Notes under the pieces: generated by a model
Told to the model about the DNA's origin: nothing
What the model saw: only the letters and a program-made list of their open reading frames with translations
Database searches by the model: none
Translations under genes and position numbers: made by a program
Shown: piece after piece, positions 18,071-27,009 of the stretch
Numbering within the stretch: position 1 is the first letter of the stretch
How the letters are laid out: every line of letters starts with the position of its first letter
Assembly: GCA_022447585.1 (NCBI GenBank)
Contig: JAKVAR010000014.1
Span: forward strand, 124,001-188,000
Reading direction: 5' to 3'
Source of the DNA: Crocinitomicaceae bacterium
GTDB taxonomy: Bacteria > Bacteroidota > Bacteroidia > Flavobacteriales_D > Crocinitomicaceae
Length of the DNA: 64,000 bases

Positions 18071-18592
18071 ATGATTAAATTTTTACTGTTCCTAGCTCTT
18101 TTTGTTCTAGGTTTTTTCTCAAAAAACTCATTTGCTCAAAATACTGAATCTCCTTCATTGATAGGCGAGCAGTATACTGCGTTGAAACCGGCAGATGAAA
18201 AACCAATAATTTTTGAAACTCAAGATGAGCTGGATTTAACGGTTCCGGATAGAATCGAAAAATGTAAACTAAGAATTAGTCAGAATTTAGATTTTCCAGA
18301 TCGTATTCAATATAGTAGGGAGTTAATTTGGAGATACGAAAATGCAATTGTTGAATCTAGTTCTCAAGAAGAAGTTTCAGTCGTTGATCAATCGGTGATA
18401 AATTCCTTAGAGCCGACAGATGGTAATCCAGTATCATTTTCTTCTCAAGAAGAACTGGAAAAAACAGTTCCAGTAAAAATTGAAAAACTCAAATCTGATA
18501 TTTATTCAGGAAATTATTCTGAGGATAAATTAAAAACATTACGTGAGCAATTGTGGAGATTTGAAAATGCAATCGTAATCGAGAGAAATTAG
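18071..18592 (+). CDS. Small secreted protein with two copies of the SLEP/LWRxENA motif
   Basis: 173 residues. Signal peptide MIKFLLFLALFVLGFFSKNSFAQ, then two tandem copies (about 35-97 and 110-173) of a roughly 60-residue module. It begins [SA]LxPxDxxPxxFxxQ[ED]EL, continues through a charged, probably helical segment, and ends LRxxLWRxENA. Copy 2 reads SLEPTDGNPVSFSSQEELE ... LREQLWRFENAIV. The same module occurs once each in the genes at 18638, 26691 and 38181, always just upstream of a giant repeat protein. No T9SS C-terminal domain and no lipobox, so the mature protein is probably periplasmic. I do not recognise the family. A partner or chaperone role for the giant proteins is inference from context. 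Confidence 0.85.
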   Translation: MIKFLLFLALFVLGFFSKNSFAQNTESPSLIGEQYTALKPADEKPIIFETQDELDLTVPDRIEKCKLRISQNLDFPDRIQYSRELIWRYENAIVESSSQEEVSVVDQSVINSLEPTDGNPVSFSSQEELEKTVPVKIEKLKSDIYSGNYSEDKLKTLREQLWRFENAIVIERN

Positions 18593-18637
18593 ATCTCACA
18601 TGTCAAATAGAAAAATTACATACTATATATAACATAT

Positions 18638-18940
18638 ATGAAAGCTAAAATATATTTAACGGCAATGTTTTTGACACTATGTGTTGGAGATTTTTGGGCT
18701 CAGGAAAATAAAATGTTTACTGATGAACAGTTTTTATCTATTGAATCTTTAGAGCCTGAAGATAAAACTCCTATGGTTTACAATTCTCAGAAAGAGATGG
18801 ATGAACTCCGCGAACACAGAATTCAAGATGCTAAGAAGTTAATTCTTCAAGGAATTCTTTCTGAGGAACAGATTGTTGTTTTAAGAGAAAGAATTTGGAG
18901 ATTAGAAAATGCAGTCATTCGAGAAGAACTTGATAAATAA
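18638..18940 (+). CDS. Small secreted protein, SLEP/LWRxENA module family
   Basis: 100 residues. Signal peptide MKAKIYLTAMFLTLCVGDFWAQ, then one copy of the module: SLEPEDKTPMVYNSQKEMDE followed by a charged helical region and LRERIWRLENAVIREELDK. It lies 45 bases after the two-copy relative and 27 bases before the first giant gene, so the three are probably co-transcribed. No known domain recognised. The conserved SLEP, P-M-x-[FY] and WRxENA positions argue that it is a real, selected protein rather than a chance frame. Confidence 0.85.
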   Translation: MKAKIYLTAMFLTLCVGDFWAQENKMFTDEQFLSIESLEPEDKTPMVYNSQKEMDELREHRIQDAKKLILQGILSEEQIVVLRERIWRLENAVIREELDK

Positions 18941-18967
18941 TCATTGATATAGATTAATCTTAATAAT

Positions 18968-21900
18968 ATGTTTAGACAATTACAAAAACTAACCAACGCT
19001 TTCAAAATAACTTTAGCATTGTTGCTAGTGTCTAGTTATTCGATGGGTCAGGTTAATGGTTACTCATTCTTTGCAGGTGGAGGAGAGGTTATGGAAACAG
19101 GGCCATTTACAAATTTGATCGGAACTTTGTGTGATGATTGTAATAGTGCAACAACACCAATAGGCTTTACGTTCAATTATGGCGGGACAAATTACACATC
19201 GTTTTCAGCAACATCCAACGGATTATTTCAATTTGGAGGTGGTGCTACAGTTCAGTTTACAAATGATTTGACAACGTTAACAGGTCCATATTTATCTCCG
19301 TATTGGGATGATAATTTTACAGATTCTGACGGGAATGTGCAATACACTTTAACTGGTGTGCCTGGAACTCAGAAGCTTGTTGTTGATTTTAACCTTTCTT
19401 ATCTTGGTACTCAGGGAACTGCCGATAAAAATTTCCAGATTTGGTTGTTTGAAGGAACAAATGAAATACGTTTTGTTTATGGTTTTGGAAATAGTGTTAA
19501 TGAGAATACACAGTTTGGGAGTAATGGTTTTAGCGTTGGGATTTTAACTAGTGGGACTGCGGATTTTTTGAGTGTTACTTTACCTGGGAATACAGTAAGT
19601 AATTCTGTTGTAAATGATGATAATGCAGTTTGGCCAGGAACTGGAACCTATTATTCTTTTTCAACCATACCTCCTTGTACGCCAGTTTCATTCTTAACAT
19701 GTCCAACAGATATATCTTTAAATAACGTACCTACTAACTGTGGTAGAGTTGTGAATTATAACCTTCCAACTTATGACGCTGGTGATTGTGGTGGAGATGT
19801 AATGACGCAAACCGATGGGTCAGGTTTAACTTCCGGAGATTTGTTTCCTGTAGGCATAACAACGCAAACATATGAAGTTACTGACGCAGGCGGAAATACA
19901 GCAATATGTTCTTTCACAGTAGAAATTATCGATAATGAATTGCCTGTAATTACAACATGTCCTGGTAATATAACTGTAAATTCAGATCCTTTATCTTGTG
20001 GCGCTGTCGTAGCTTGGGCACAGCCTACTGCTTCTGATAATTGTCCTGGTGTTGTCATGACTCCAGTTCCGCTTGGGCCTGGCTCAACTTTTCCAGTAGG
20101 GATTACACCAGTTGTTTATACTGCCACTGATGCTTCGGGAAATACGGCTTCTTGTTCTTTTAATGTTGAAGTGATTGATAATGATGCACCAATTATAGAT
20201 GTTTGCCCAAGTGATACTTCAGTTACTGCAGATGCTGGATCTTGTGGTGCAATTGTTAATTTGACACAGCCAGTTTTTACTGAAAATTGTGCAATGGGTT
20301 CTGTTGTCAGTGTTCCTGCTTCAGGTTCATTCTTTAATGTTGGAACTACAACTGTAGTTTGGACATTAACGGATAACGTTGGTAACGTTTCAACTTGTTC
20401 TAATGTAGTTACGGTAACTGATGATGAGTTACCACTGGCAGTTTGTTCTGATATTGTAGTTCCCTTGGATCTGACAGGTAATGTTTCTATATCTGCATCA
20501 GATATTGACGGTGGATCAACGGATAATTGTTCTATTGATTTCATGAGTGTTACTCCTAATGTGTTTACTTGTACTGAGGTGGGACCTAATACAGTAACTT
20601 TAACTGTTACTGATGTGAATGGAAACGTTTCCACTTGTGATGCAATTGTAACTGTTCAAGATGTAAATCCTGAGGCTCTATGTCAAGATTTAACTCTTCA
20701 ATTAGATGCAACAGGTAACGCATCCATCACTGCTGCTGATGTTGATAATGGTTCAAATGATGGCTGTGGTATCGCAAGTATGACATTAGATATAGTCAAT
20801 TTTACGTGTGCTGAAGTTGGAGTTAATCCGGTTGTTCTTACAGTAATTGATAATAACGGATTAGTTTCTACATGCACTTCTAATATTACAGTAGAAGATA
20901 ATATAGCTCCAATAGCTGTTTGCCAGGATATAACAGTTCAATTAGATGCGTTAGGTGTAGCTACAATTTTAGCTACTGATATTGATGGAGGATCTTCTGA
21001 CGCTTGTGGAATTGCATCATATGCAATCGATGTTGCGTCTTTTGACTGTTCAATGATAGGTGCAAATACTGTTACTTTAACAGTAACCGATTCTAATGGA
21101 AACTCTTCAGCCTGTACTGCAACGGTAACAGTTGAAGATAATGTTCTTCCAAATGCGATTTGTCAAGACTTAACTGTTCAGTTAGATGCTTCAGGTAATG
21201 CAACCATTACTGCTGCTGATATTGATAATGGTTCAAATGCCAATTGTGGAGTCTTATCAACATCAATTGATGTGTCTTCTTTCGATTGTTCTAATATTGG
21301 ACCTAATACGGTTACTTTAACTGTTACAGACGTTAATGGTAATAGTGCTACTTGTACATCTACAGTTACTGTAGAGGATAATGTTAATCCTGAGGCTCTA
21401 TGTCAAGACTTTACCGCTTTTTTAGATGTTAATGGAATGATTACGGTTCTTCCATCTGATATAGATAATGGCTCAAATGATCCATGTGGAATAGCTGATT
21501 TGTCATTAGATGTATCTTCTTTTACATGTGCTGAAATAGGAGTAAATCCTGTTATATTAACTGTTACAGATAACAATGGTAATGTATCAACTTGTAGTGC
21601 AACTGTGACTGTTGAAGATGTCCGACCTCCTTCTGTTATTTGTAATAATCTAACGGTTCAATTAGATGCAACAGGTAATGTTTCTATATCTGCATCAGAT
21701 ATTGACGGTGGATCAACGGATAACTGCGCAATTGCTTCCACAACGATTAACACTACATCTTTTGATTGCTCAAATATAGGGGCTAACACTGTTACTTTAA
21801 CTGCTACAGATGTTAATGGTAATGTGGAAACATGTGACGCTATAGTTACTGTTGAGGATAATATTGCTCCAATTGCATTATGTCAAAATATTACAATTCA

Positions 21901-24900
21901 ATTAGATGCTTCAGGAATCGCAACTATTGCGCCAAGTGATATTGATGGTGGTTCATCTGATGCTTGTGGAATTGCTTCTTTAGATTCTCAAACTGATTTT
22001 GATTGTTCTCATGTTGGACCGAATACGGTTACTTTAACGGTAACGGATAATAATGGTAATGTTTCAACATGTAATGCAACAGTTACTGTTGAAGATAATA
22101 TTACTCCAGTAGTAGTTTGTCAAGATGTTGTGGTTCAGTTGGATGCAACTGGAAATGTTTCAATTTCTGCTGCTGATATTGATAATGGTTCTTCAGATGC
22201 TTGTGGTATTGCTACAATGACATTAGATAATACAAACTTCACATGTGCTGAAATTGGTTCTAATCCAGTTGTTTTAACAGTAACAGATAATAACGGAAAT
22301 AGCTCATCTTGTTCTGCAAATGTTATTGTTCAGGATATTGTCGCTCCAATTGCAGTTTGTCAAGATCTTATTGTTCAATTAGATCCTACAGGTAACATCT
22401 CTATTTCAGGAGCAGATATCGATGGTGGTTCAACTGATGCTTGTGGAATAGCTTCTTTAGTGGCTTCTCCAAATACTTTTACTTGTGCTGAGGTTGGTAA
22501 TAATATAGTAACACTTACAGTAACCGATTTCAATGGAAATACTTCAACATGTTTAGCAAATGTATTAGTTGAGGATATTGTTCCTCCTGTTGCAGTTTGT
22601 CAAGATATGATTGTTCAACTAGATGCTTTTGGTAATGCAGTAATTACGGCAGCTGATATTGATGCTGGTTCTTCTGACAATTGTGCTATTGCTACTTTAG
22701 CTGTTGCACCTAACACATTTACTTGTGCTGATGTAGGAGTTAACTCGGTTACACTAACAGTAACAGATACTTATGGTAATGTATCAACTTGTGCAGCTAA
22801 TGTTACTGTTGAAGATAATGTTGCTCCAACAGCAGTTTGCGCTGATATCACTGTTCAATTGGATTCAGGTGGCAATGGTTCTATCGTTGCAGCGGATATT
22901 GATGGTGGTTCTTCCGATGCTTGTGGAATTGCAAATATTACAGCAAGTCAAACTTCATTTGATTGTTCTCATGTAGGGGCGAACAACGTTACTCTAACTG
23001 TAGAGGATATAAATGGAAATATTTCAACTTGCGTGGCAATAGTAACAGTTGAGGATAATCTGGCGCCAGCTGCAGTTTGTCAACCTATAACTGTTGAATT
23101 AGATGCTACGGGGAATGTTTCAATTACTGCTGCTGATATTGATAATGGTTCAACTGATGCTTGTGGAATTGCTTCAACTACAATCGATGTAACTTCATTT
23201 GATTGTTCTAATGTTGGTCCAAATACAGTGACTTTAACTGTTACTGATGTAAATGGTAATGTTTCAACATGTACTTCAACTGTAACAGTAGAGGACAATG
23301 AAGCGCCAGTCGCATCATGCCAAGATATTACTGTTCAATTAGGAGCAACTGGTATCGCTACTATTGTTGCTTCCGATATTGATAATGGATCGACTGATGC
23401 TTGCGGTATTGCTGATGTTACATTAGATGTTTCTAGCTTCGATTGCTCAATGGTTGGCGCTAATATTGTAACACTAACAGTGACAGATGTAAATGGAAAT
23501 GCTTCAACTTGTACTTCAACTGTAACAGTAGAGGATAATATAAATCCAATCGCTTCTTGTCAGAATATCACTGTTCAATTAGATCCGACTGGTAACGTTA
23601 CAATTACTCCTGCAGATGTGGACGGTGGTTCATCGGATGCTTGTGGAATTGCGAATATGACATTGGATGTTTCAACATTTGATTGTTCTAATATTGGAGC
23701 GAATGCAGTTGTTCTTAATGTTACGGATAATAATGGTAACAGTTCAACGTGTACAGCTTCTGTAACAATTGAGGACAACGTTGCTCCAACAGCAATTTGT
23801 CAAGATATAACAGTGGCACTTGATGCAACTGGGAATGCAACAATAATTGCTGCAGATGTTGACGGTGGTTCAACTGATGCTTGTGGGATTGCTTCTACTG
23901 CAATCGATTTAAATTCATTTGATTGTTCTAATGTTGGTCCAAATACAGTGACTTTAACTGTTACTGATGTAAATGGTAATGTTTCAACATGTACTTCAAC
24001 TGTGACGATTGAAGATAATGAAGCTCCAATTGCAATTTGCCAAGATATTACAGTCGCTCTTGATGCAACTGGCAATGCTACGATTTCTGGACTGGAAATT
24101 GATAATGGATCAACCGATGCTTGTGGTATTAACACCTATATTGCTTCTCCAAATTCATTCACGTGTGCTGATGTTGGAGCTAATACAGTAACACTTACGG
24201 TAACAGATGTAAATGGTAATGTTTCTACTTGTACTTCAACTGTGACTGTTGAAGATAATGAAGCTCCAGCTGCAGTTTGTCAAGATATAGCAGTTGCTCT
24301 TGATGCAACTGGAAATGCTTCAATTGTTGCAGCTGATATTGATAATGGTTCAACTGATGCATGTGGAATTGCTTCAACTACAATCGATGTAACTTCATTT
24401 GATTGTTCTAATGTTGGTCCAAATGCAGTGACTTTAACTATTACTGATGTAAATGGAAATGCTTCAACTTGTACTTCAACTGTAACAGTTGAGGATAATG
24501 TGGCACCAGATGCAATATGTCAAGATATCACGGTTCAGTTAGATGCAACTGGAAATGTTACGATTACAGCTAATGATATAGATGGTGGTTCAACTGATGC
24601 TTGTGGAATCGCTTCAACGACGATTGATCTATCATCTTTCGATTGTTCGAATGTTGGCGTCAATACAGTAACTTTAACGGTAACTGATGTAAACGGAAAT
24701 GTTTCAACATGTACTGCTGATGTAACAGTGGAAGATATTGAAGGGCCAATAGTAATATGTCAATCAGATGTTACAATTACAGCTGATGCTGGAGTTTGTG
24801 AATCTGCTGCGGTAGTATTGGTTGCTCCAGCTACTACGGATAATTGTGGTGTAGCTTCAATTACGAACGATGGTCTTGCAGTTTACCCTGTTGGAACAAC

Positions 24901-26626
24901 GCTAGTTACTTGGACGATCACAGATGTTAATGGTAACGTTTCAACATGTTCTCAGAATGTGACAGTTACGGATGATGAGTTACCATCTATCGTTTGTCCT
25001 GCTGATATTACAGTGAGTGCGGATGCAGGTGTTTGTACTTCTTCTACAACTTTAATTAACCCATCTACTGCCGATAACTGTGGTGTTCTTTCAGTAACAA
25101 ATGATGCTCCAACAGACTTCCCATTAGGTTCTACTATTGTAACTTGGACAGTCGAAGATATTCACGGAAACTTGAATACTTGTACACAAGAGGTTATCGT
25201 AACTGATGATGAATTACCAACGATTACTTGTCCGACTGATGTAACAGTTGATACAGATCCTTCTGTTTGTGTTGCAACAAACGTTATCTTAGGTACGCCG
25301 GTTACTGATGATAACTGTTCAGTAGCTGCTGTAACAAATGATGCACCTGCTGTATTCCCATTAGGTAATACAACAGTAACTTGGACAGTGGAAGATGGTT
25401 CTGGGAATATTTCAACGTGTACTCAAGTAGTAACGGTTGAGGATAACGAAGCTCCAGCTATTCAATGTCCATTGGATGTAGTTGCGGATATCGTTCCTGG
25501 ATCATGTGGTCGAGTAATTATGTACCCAACTCCAGTTGTACTTGATAACTGTGCTGTATTAAGTATGGTTCAAACGGATGGTACTGGTTATACTTCAGGA
25601 AGTGTGTTCCCAATTGGAACAACGGTTCAAGAGTATACAGTAACCGATGCCGCAGGTAACGTATTTAGCTGTAACTTTAATATTACAATCAATGATCCTG
25701 AATTCCCGGTATTGACATCTTGTCCTTCGGATATGACAGTTTATACTTCAACTAATAGTTGTGATACACCAGTTTCATGGCTGGCTCCTGTAGCTTCTGA
25801 TAACTGTGGTGGTGTTATTTTAACAGCAAACTATCCTTCCGGTTCATTATTCCCAGTTGGAACCACAACGGTAACTTACACTGCAACAGATGCAGGTGGT
25901 AACGCAGTAACTTGTTCATTCAATGTTGAAGTTATTGATAACGTTGCTCCAGTAGCGCCAGTTCTAGAAGATGTTTATACTTCTTGTGAAGTAACATTAG
26001 AAGTGCCAACAGCTCAAGATAATTGTGCAGGTACAGTGATAGGTACAACTTCTACTATATTCCCAATTACGGCAACAGGTATTACCGCTGTAACTTGGGT
26101 CTTCGATGATGGAAATGGTAACGTTTCAAATGCTGTTCAATTCGTGAATAACGATGGAGTAGTAGATGCAACAGTTTCGGTTCTTGATGGGGTCACTTTA
26201 ATGGCAAATAACTCTGATGCAACATACCAATGGATTACTTGTCCTGATAACATGGAAGTTGATGGAGCAACTCAACAAATGTTCGTTGCAGATGCTAATG
26301 CTTCTTATGGGGTTATTGTAACTGAAGAAGGTTGTCCTTCTGCAATTTCAACTTGTTTCGATGTTTCAATCGTGGGTATAGAAGACTTCACATTAGAAGA
26401 ATTAATAGTTTATCCAAATCCATCTTTAGATGGTCAGTTTACAATACAATACGATGGTCAAATTACTGACATTACATTGTACGATATGGTAGGTAGAGTA
26501 GTTACAGTTCCAGCTGATTTAACAACTGGAAAAGTGAATGCAAGCGACCTAGCAAACGGTAAATACATGGTACGTGTTACCACGGATAAAGGAATGATAA
26601 CAAAGGAAATTATTGTATTAAAATAA
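18968..26626 (+). CDS. Giant T9SS-exported HYR/CQD-repeat protein A
   Basis: 2552 residues. Signal peptide MFRQLQKLTNAFKITLALLL ... SMGQ. An N-terminal beta-sandwich head (about 30-240; IGFTFNYGGTNYTSF, SATSNGLFQFGG) is followed by 3 HYR repeats (about 244-490), then 18 tandem CQD repeats of 80 residues (about 491-1927). Then come 5 further HYR repeats (pattern CPADITVSADAGVC), a degenerate HYR/Ig-like module (TYQWITC), and a T9SS type A sorting domain from about 2471 (LEELIVYPNPSLDGQF ... KEIIVLK). Each CQD repeat has four conserved cysteines and Asp/Asn-rich turns (DIDNGSTD, VTDVNGNVS) that could bind Ca2+. Expected at the cell surface as a long adhesin-like fibre; this role is inferred. 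The cluster's small partner genes lie just upstream. Confidence 0.92.
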   Translation: MFRQLQKLTNAFKITLALLLVSSYSMGQVNGYSFFAGGGEVMETGPFTNLIGTLCDDCNSATTPIGFTFNYGGTNYTSFSATSNGLFQFGGGATVQFTNDLTTLTGPYLSPYWDDNFTDSDGNVQYTLTGVPGTQKLVVDFNLSYLGTQGTADKNFQIWLFEGTNEIRFVYGFGNSVNENTQFGSNGFSVGILTSGTADFLSVTLPGNTVSNSVVNDDNAVWPGTGTYYSFSTIPPCTPVSFLTCPTDISLNNVPTNCGRVVNYNLPTYDAGDCGGDVMTQTDGSGLTSGDLFPVGITTQTYEVTDAGGNTAICSFTVEIIDNELPVITTCPGNITVNSDPLSCGAVVAWAQPTASDNCPGVVMTPVPLGPGSTFPVGITPVVYTATDASGNTASCSFNVEVIDNDAPIIDVCPSDTSVTADAGSCGAIVNLTQPVFTENCAMGSVVSVPASGSFFNVGTTTVVWTLTDNVGNVSTCSNVVTVTDDELPLAVCSDIVVPLDLTGNVSISASDIDGGSTDNCSIDFMSVTPNVFTCTEVGPNTVTLTVTDVNGNVSTCDAIVTVQDVNPEALCQDLTLQLDATGNASITAADVDNGSNDGCGIASMTLDIVNFTCAEVGVNPVVLTVIDNNGLVSTCTSNITVEDNIAPIAVCQDITVQLDALGVATILATDIDGGSSDACGIASYAIDVASFDCSMIGANTVTLTVTDSNGNSSACTATVTVEDNVLPNAICQDLTVQLDASGNATITAADIDNGSNANCGVLSTSIDVSSFDCSNIGPNTVTLTVTDVNGNSATCTSTVTVEDNVNPEALCQDFTAFLDVNGMITVLPSDIDNGSNDPCGIADLSLDVSSFTCAEIGVNPVILTVTDNNGNVSTCSATVTVEDVRPPSVICNNLTVQLDATGNVSISASDIDGGSTDNCAIASTTINTTSFDCSNIGANTVTLTATDVNGNVETCDAIVTVEDNIAPIALCQNITIQLDASGIATIAPSDIDGGSSDACGIASLDSQTDFDCSHVGPNTVTLTVTDNNGNVSTCNATVTVEDNITPVVVCQDVVVQLDATGNVSISAADIDNGSSDACGIATMTLDNTNFTCAEIGSNPVVLTVTDNNGNSSSCSANVIVQDIVAPIAVCQDLIVQLDPTGNISISGADIDGGSTDACGIASLVASPNTFTCAEVGNNIVTLTVTDFNGNTSTCLANVLVEDIVPPVAVCQDMIVQLDAFGNAVITAADIDAGSSDNCAIATLAVAPNTFTCADVGVNSVTLTVTDTYGNVSTCAANVTVEDNVAPTAVCADITVQLDSGGNGSIVAADIDGGSSDACGIANITASQTSFDCSHVGANNVTLTVEDINGNISTCVAIVTVEDNLAPAAVCQPITVELDATGNVSITAADIDNGSTDACGIASTTIDVTSFDCSNVGPNTVTLTVTDVNGNVSTCTSTVTVEDNEAPVASCQDITVQLGATGIATIVASDIDNGSTDACGIADVTLDVSSFDCSMVGANIVTLTVTDVNGNASTCTSTVTVEDNINPIASCQNITVQLDPTGNVTITPADVDGGSSDACGIANMTLDVSTFDCSNIGANAVVLNVTDNNGNSSTCTASVTIEDNVAPTAICQDITVALDATGNATIIAADVDGGSTDACGIASTAIDLNSFDCSNVGPNTVTLTVTDVNGNVSTCTSTVTIEDNEAPIAICQDITVALDATGNATISGLEIDNGSTDACGINTYIASPNSFTCADVGANTVTLTVTDVNGNVSTCTSTVTVEDNEAPAAVCQDIAVALDATGNASIVAADIDNGSTDACGIASTTIDVTSFDCSNVGPNAVTLTITDVNGNASTCTSTVTVEDNVAPDAICQDITVQLDATGNVTITANDIDGGSTDACGIASTTIDLSSFDCSNVGVNTVTLTVTDVNGNVSTCTADVTVEDIEGPIVICQSDVTITADAGVCESAAVVLVAPATTDNCGVASITNDGLAVYPVGTTLVTWTITDVNGNVSTCSQNVTVTDDELPSIVCPADITVSADAGVCTSSTTLINPSTADNCGVLSVTNDAPTDFPLGSTIVTWTVEDIHGNLNTCTQEVIVTDDELPTITCPTDVTVDTDPSVCVATNVILGTPVTDDNCSVAAVTNDAPAVFPLGNTTVTWTVEDGSGNISTCTQVVTVEDNEAPAIQCPLDVVADIVPGSCGRVIMYPTPVVLDNCAVLSMVQTDGTGYTSGSVFPIGTTVQEYTVTDAAGNVFSCNFNITINDPEFPVLTSCPSDMTVYTSTNSCDTPVSWLAPVASDNCGGVILTANYPSGSLFPVGTTTVTYTATDAGGNAVTCSFNVEVIDNVAPVAPVLEDVYTSCEVTLEVPTAQDNCAGTVIGTTSTIFPITATGITAVTWVFDDGNGNVSNAVQFVNNDGVVDATVSVLDGVTLMANNSDATYQWITCPDNMEVDGATQQMFVADANASYGVIVTEEGCPSAISTCFDVSIVGIEDFTLEELIVYPNPSLDGQFTIQYDGQITDITLYDMVGRVVTVPADLTTGKVNASDLANGKYMVRVTTDKGMITKEIIVLK
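20436..24747 (+). repeat. 18 tandem units of a 240-base coding repeat (CQD repeats of giant A)
   Basis: Consecutive units keep an exact 240-base register over most of the array; for example, VTVEDN-encoding segments recur at 23281, 23521, 23761, 24001, 24241 and 24481. One unit is 3 bases shorter (around 21890-22090). The consensus begins [VI]CQDITVQLDATGN, passes through DIDNGSTDACGIAS and FDCSNVGPNTVTLTVTD, and ends with VSTCTSTVTVEDN plus a Pro-containing linker. Units 12-18 are the most alike. Confidence 0.93.
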
Positions 26627-26633
26627 ATTAAAT

Positions 26634-26660
26634 ATGGGTGCTTGAATTTGAAGTACCCAT
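26634..26660 (+). terminator. Hairpin after giant gene A (terminator or attenuator)
   Basis: ATGGGTGCTT (26634-26643) pairs with AAGTACCCAT (26651-26660), ten pairs including one G-T, around a 7-base loop. It starts 7 bases after the giant gene stop and 30 bases before the next small gene. There is no strong U-run (TATTACTGTT follows), so partial termination or 3'-end protection is as likely as full termination. Confidence 0.55.
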
Positions 26661-26690
26661 TATTACTGTTACAAAAGAATAAACATACTT

Positions 26691-26975
26691 ATGAAAAAGA
26701 TTTTTTTACTTGTAATTATGGTGGCAGCATTTACGAATGTGAATGCGCAGTCTCAAGAAGTAATTTCGGAAAGATTAACAATGGATAACATTGTTTCTTT
26801 AGAACCAGCTGACGGTAAACCTATGGTCTTTATTACAAAGGAAGAGTTAAATTATGTACCAGGCTATATTCTAGCAGTAAAAAAAGACATTCTACGTCTA
26901 CAAGATAATAAAGAAGTGGTGCTTGATTTAAGAAAGCAGCTTTGGCGTTATGAAAATGCTGAAGTGTTAAAATAA
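26691..26975 (+). CDS. Small secreted protein, SLEP/LWRxENA module family
   Basis: 94 residues, the shortest member. Signal peptide MKKIFLLVIMVAAFTNVNAQ, then one module copy: SLEPADGKPMVFITKEELNY followed by a charged segment and LRKQLWRYENAEVLK at the very end. It sits between giant genes A and B, 34 bases before B, repeating the small-then-giant arrangement. No known domain. No cysteine and no C-terminal sorting signal are seen. Confidence 0.85.
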   Translation: MKKIFLLVIMVAAFTNVNAQSQEVISERLTMDNIVSLEPADGKPMVFITKEELNYVPGYILAVKKDILRLQDNKEVVLDLRKQLWRYENAEVLK

Positions 26976-27009
26976 TTAAGAGATCAATTCGAATTATACA
27001 ATCAAATCA

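Noticed and set aside
20436..24747. Possible CRISPR array or satellite DNA because of regular 240-base periodicity
   Set aside because: The period is a multiple of three, the frame is open throughout, and the units encode conserved protein repeats. Units are too long and have no spacer structure.
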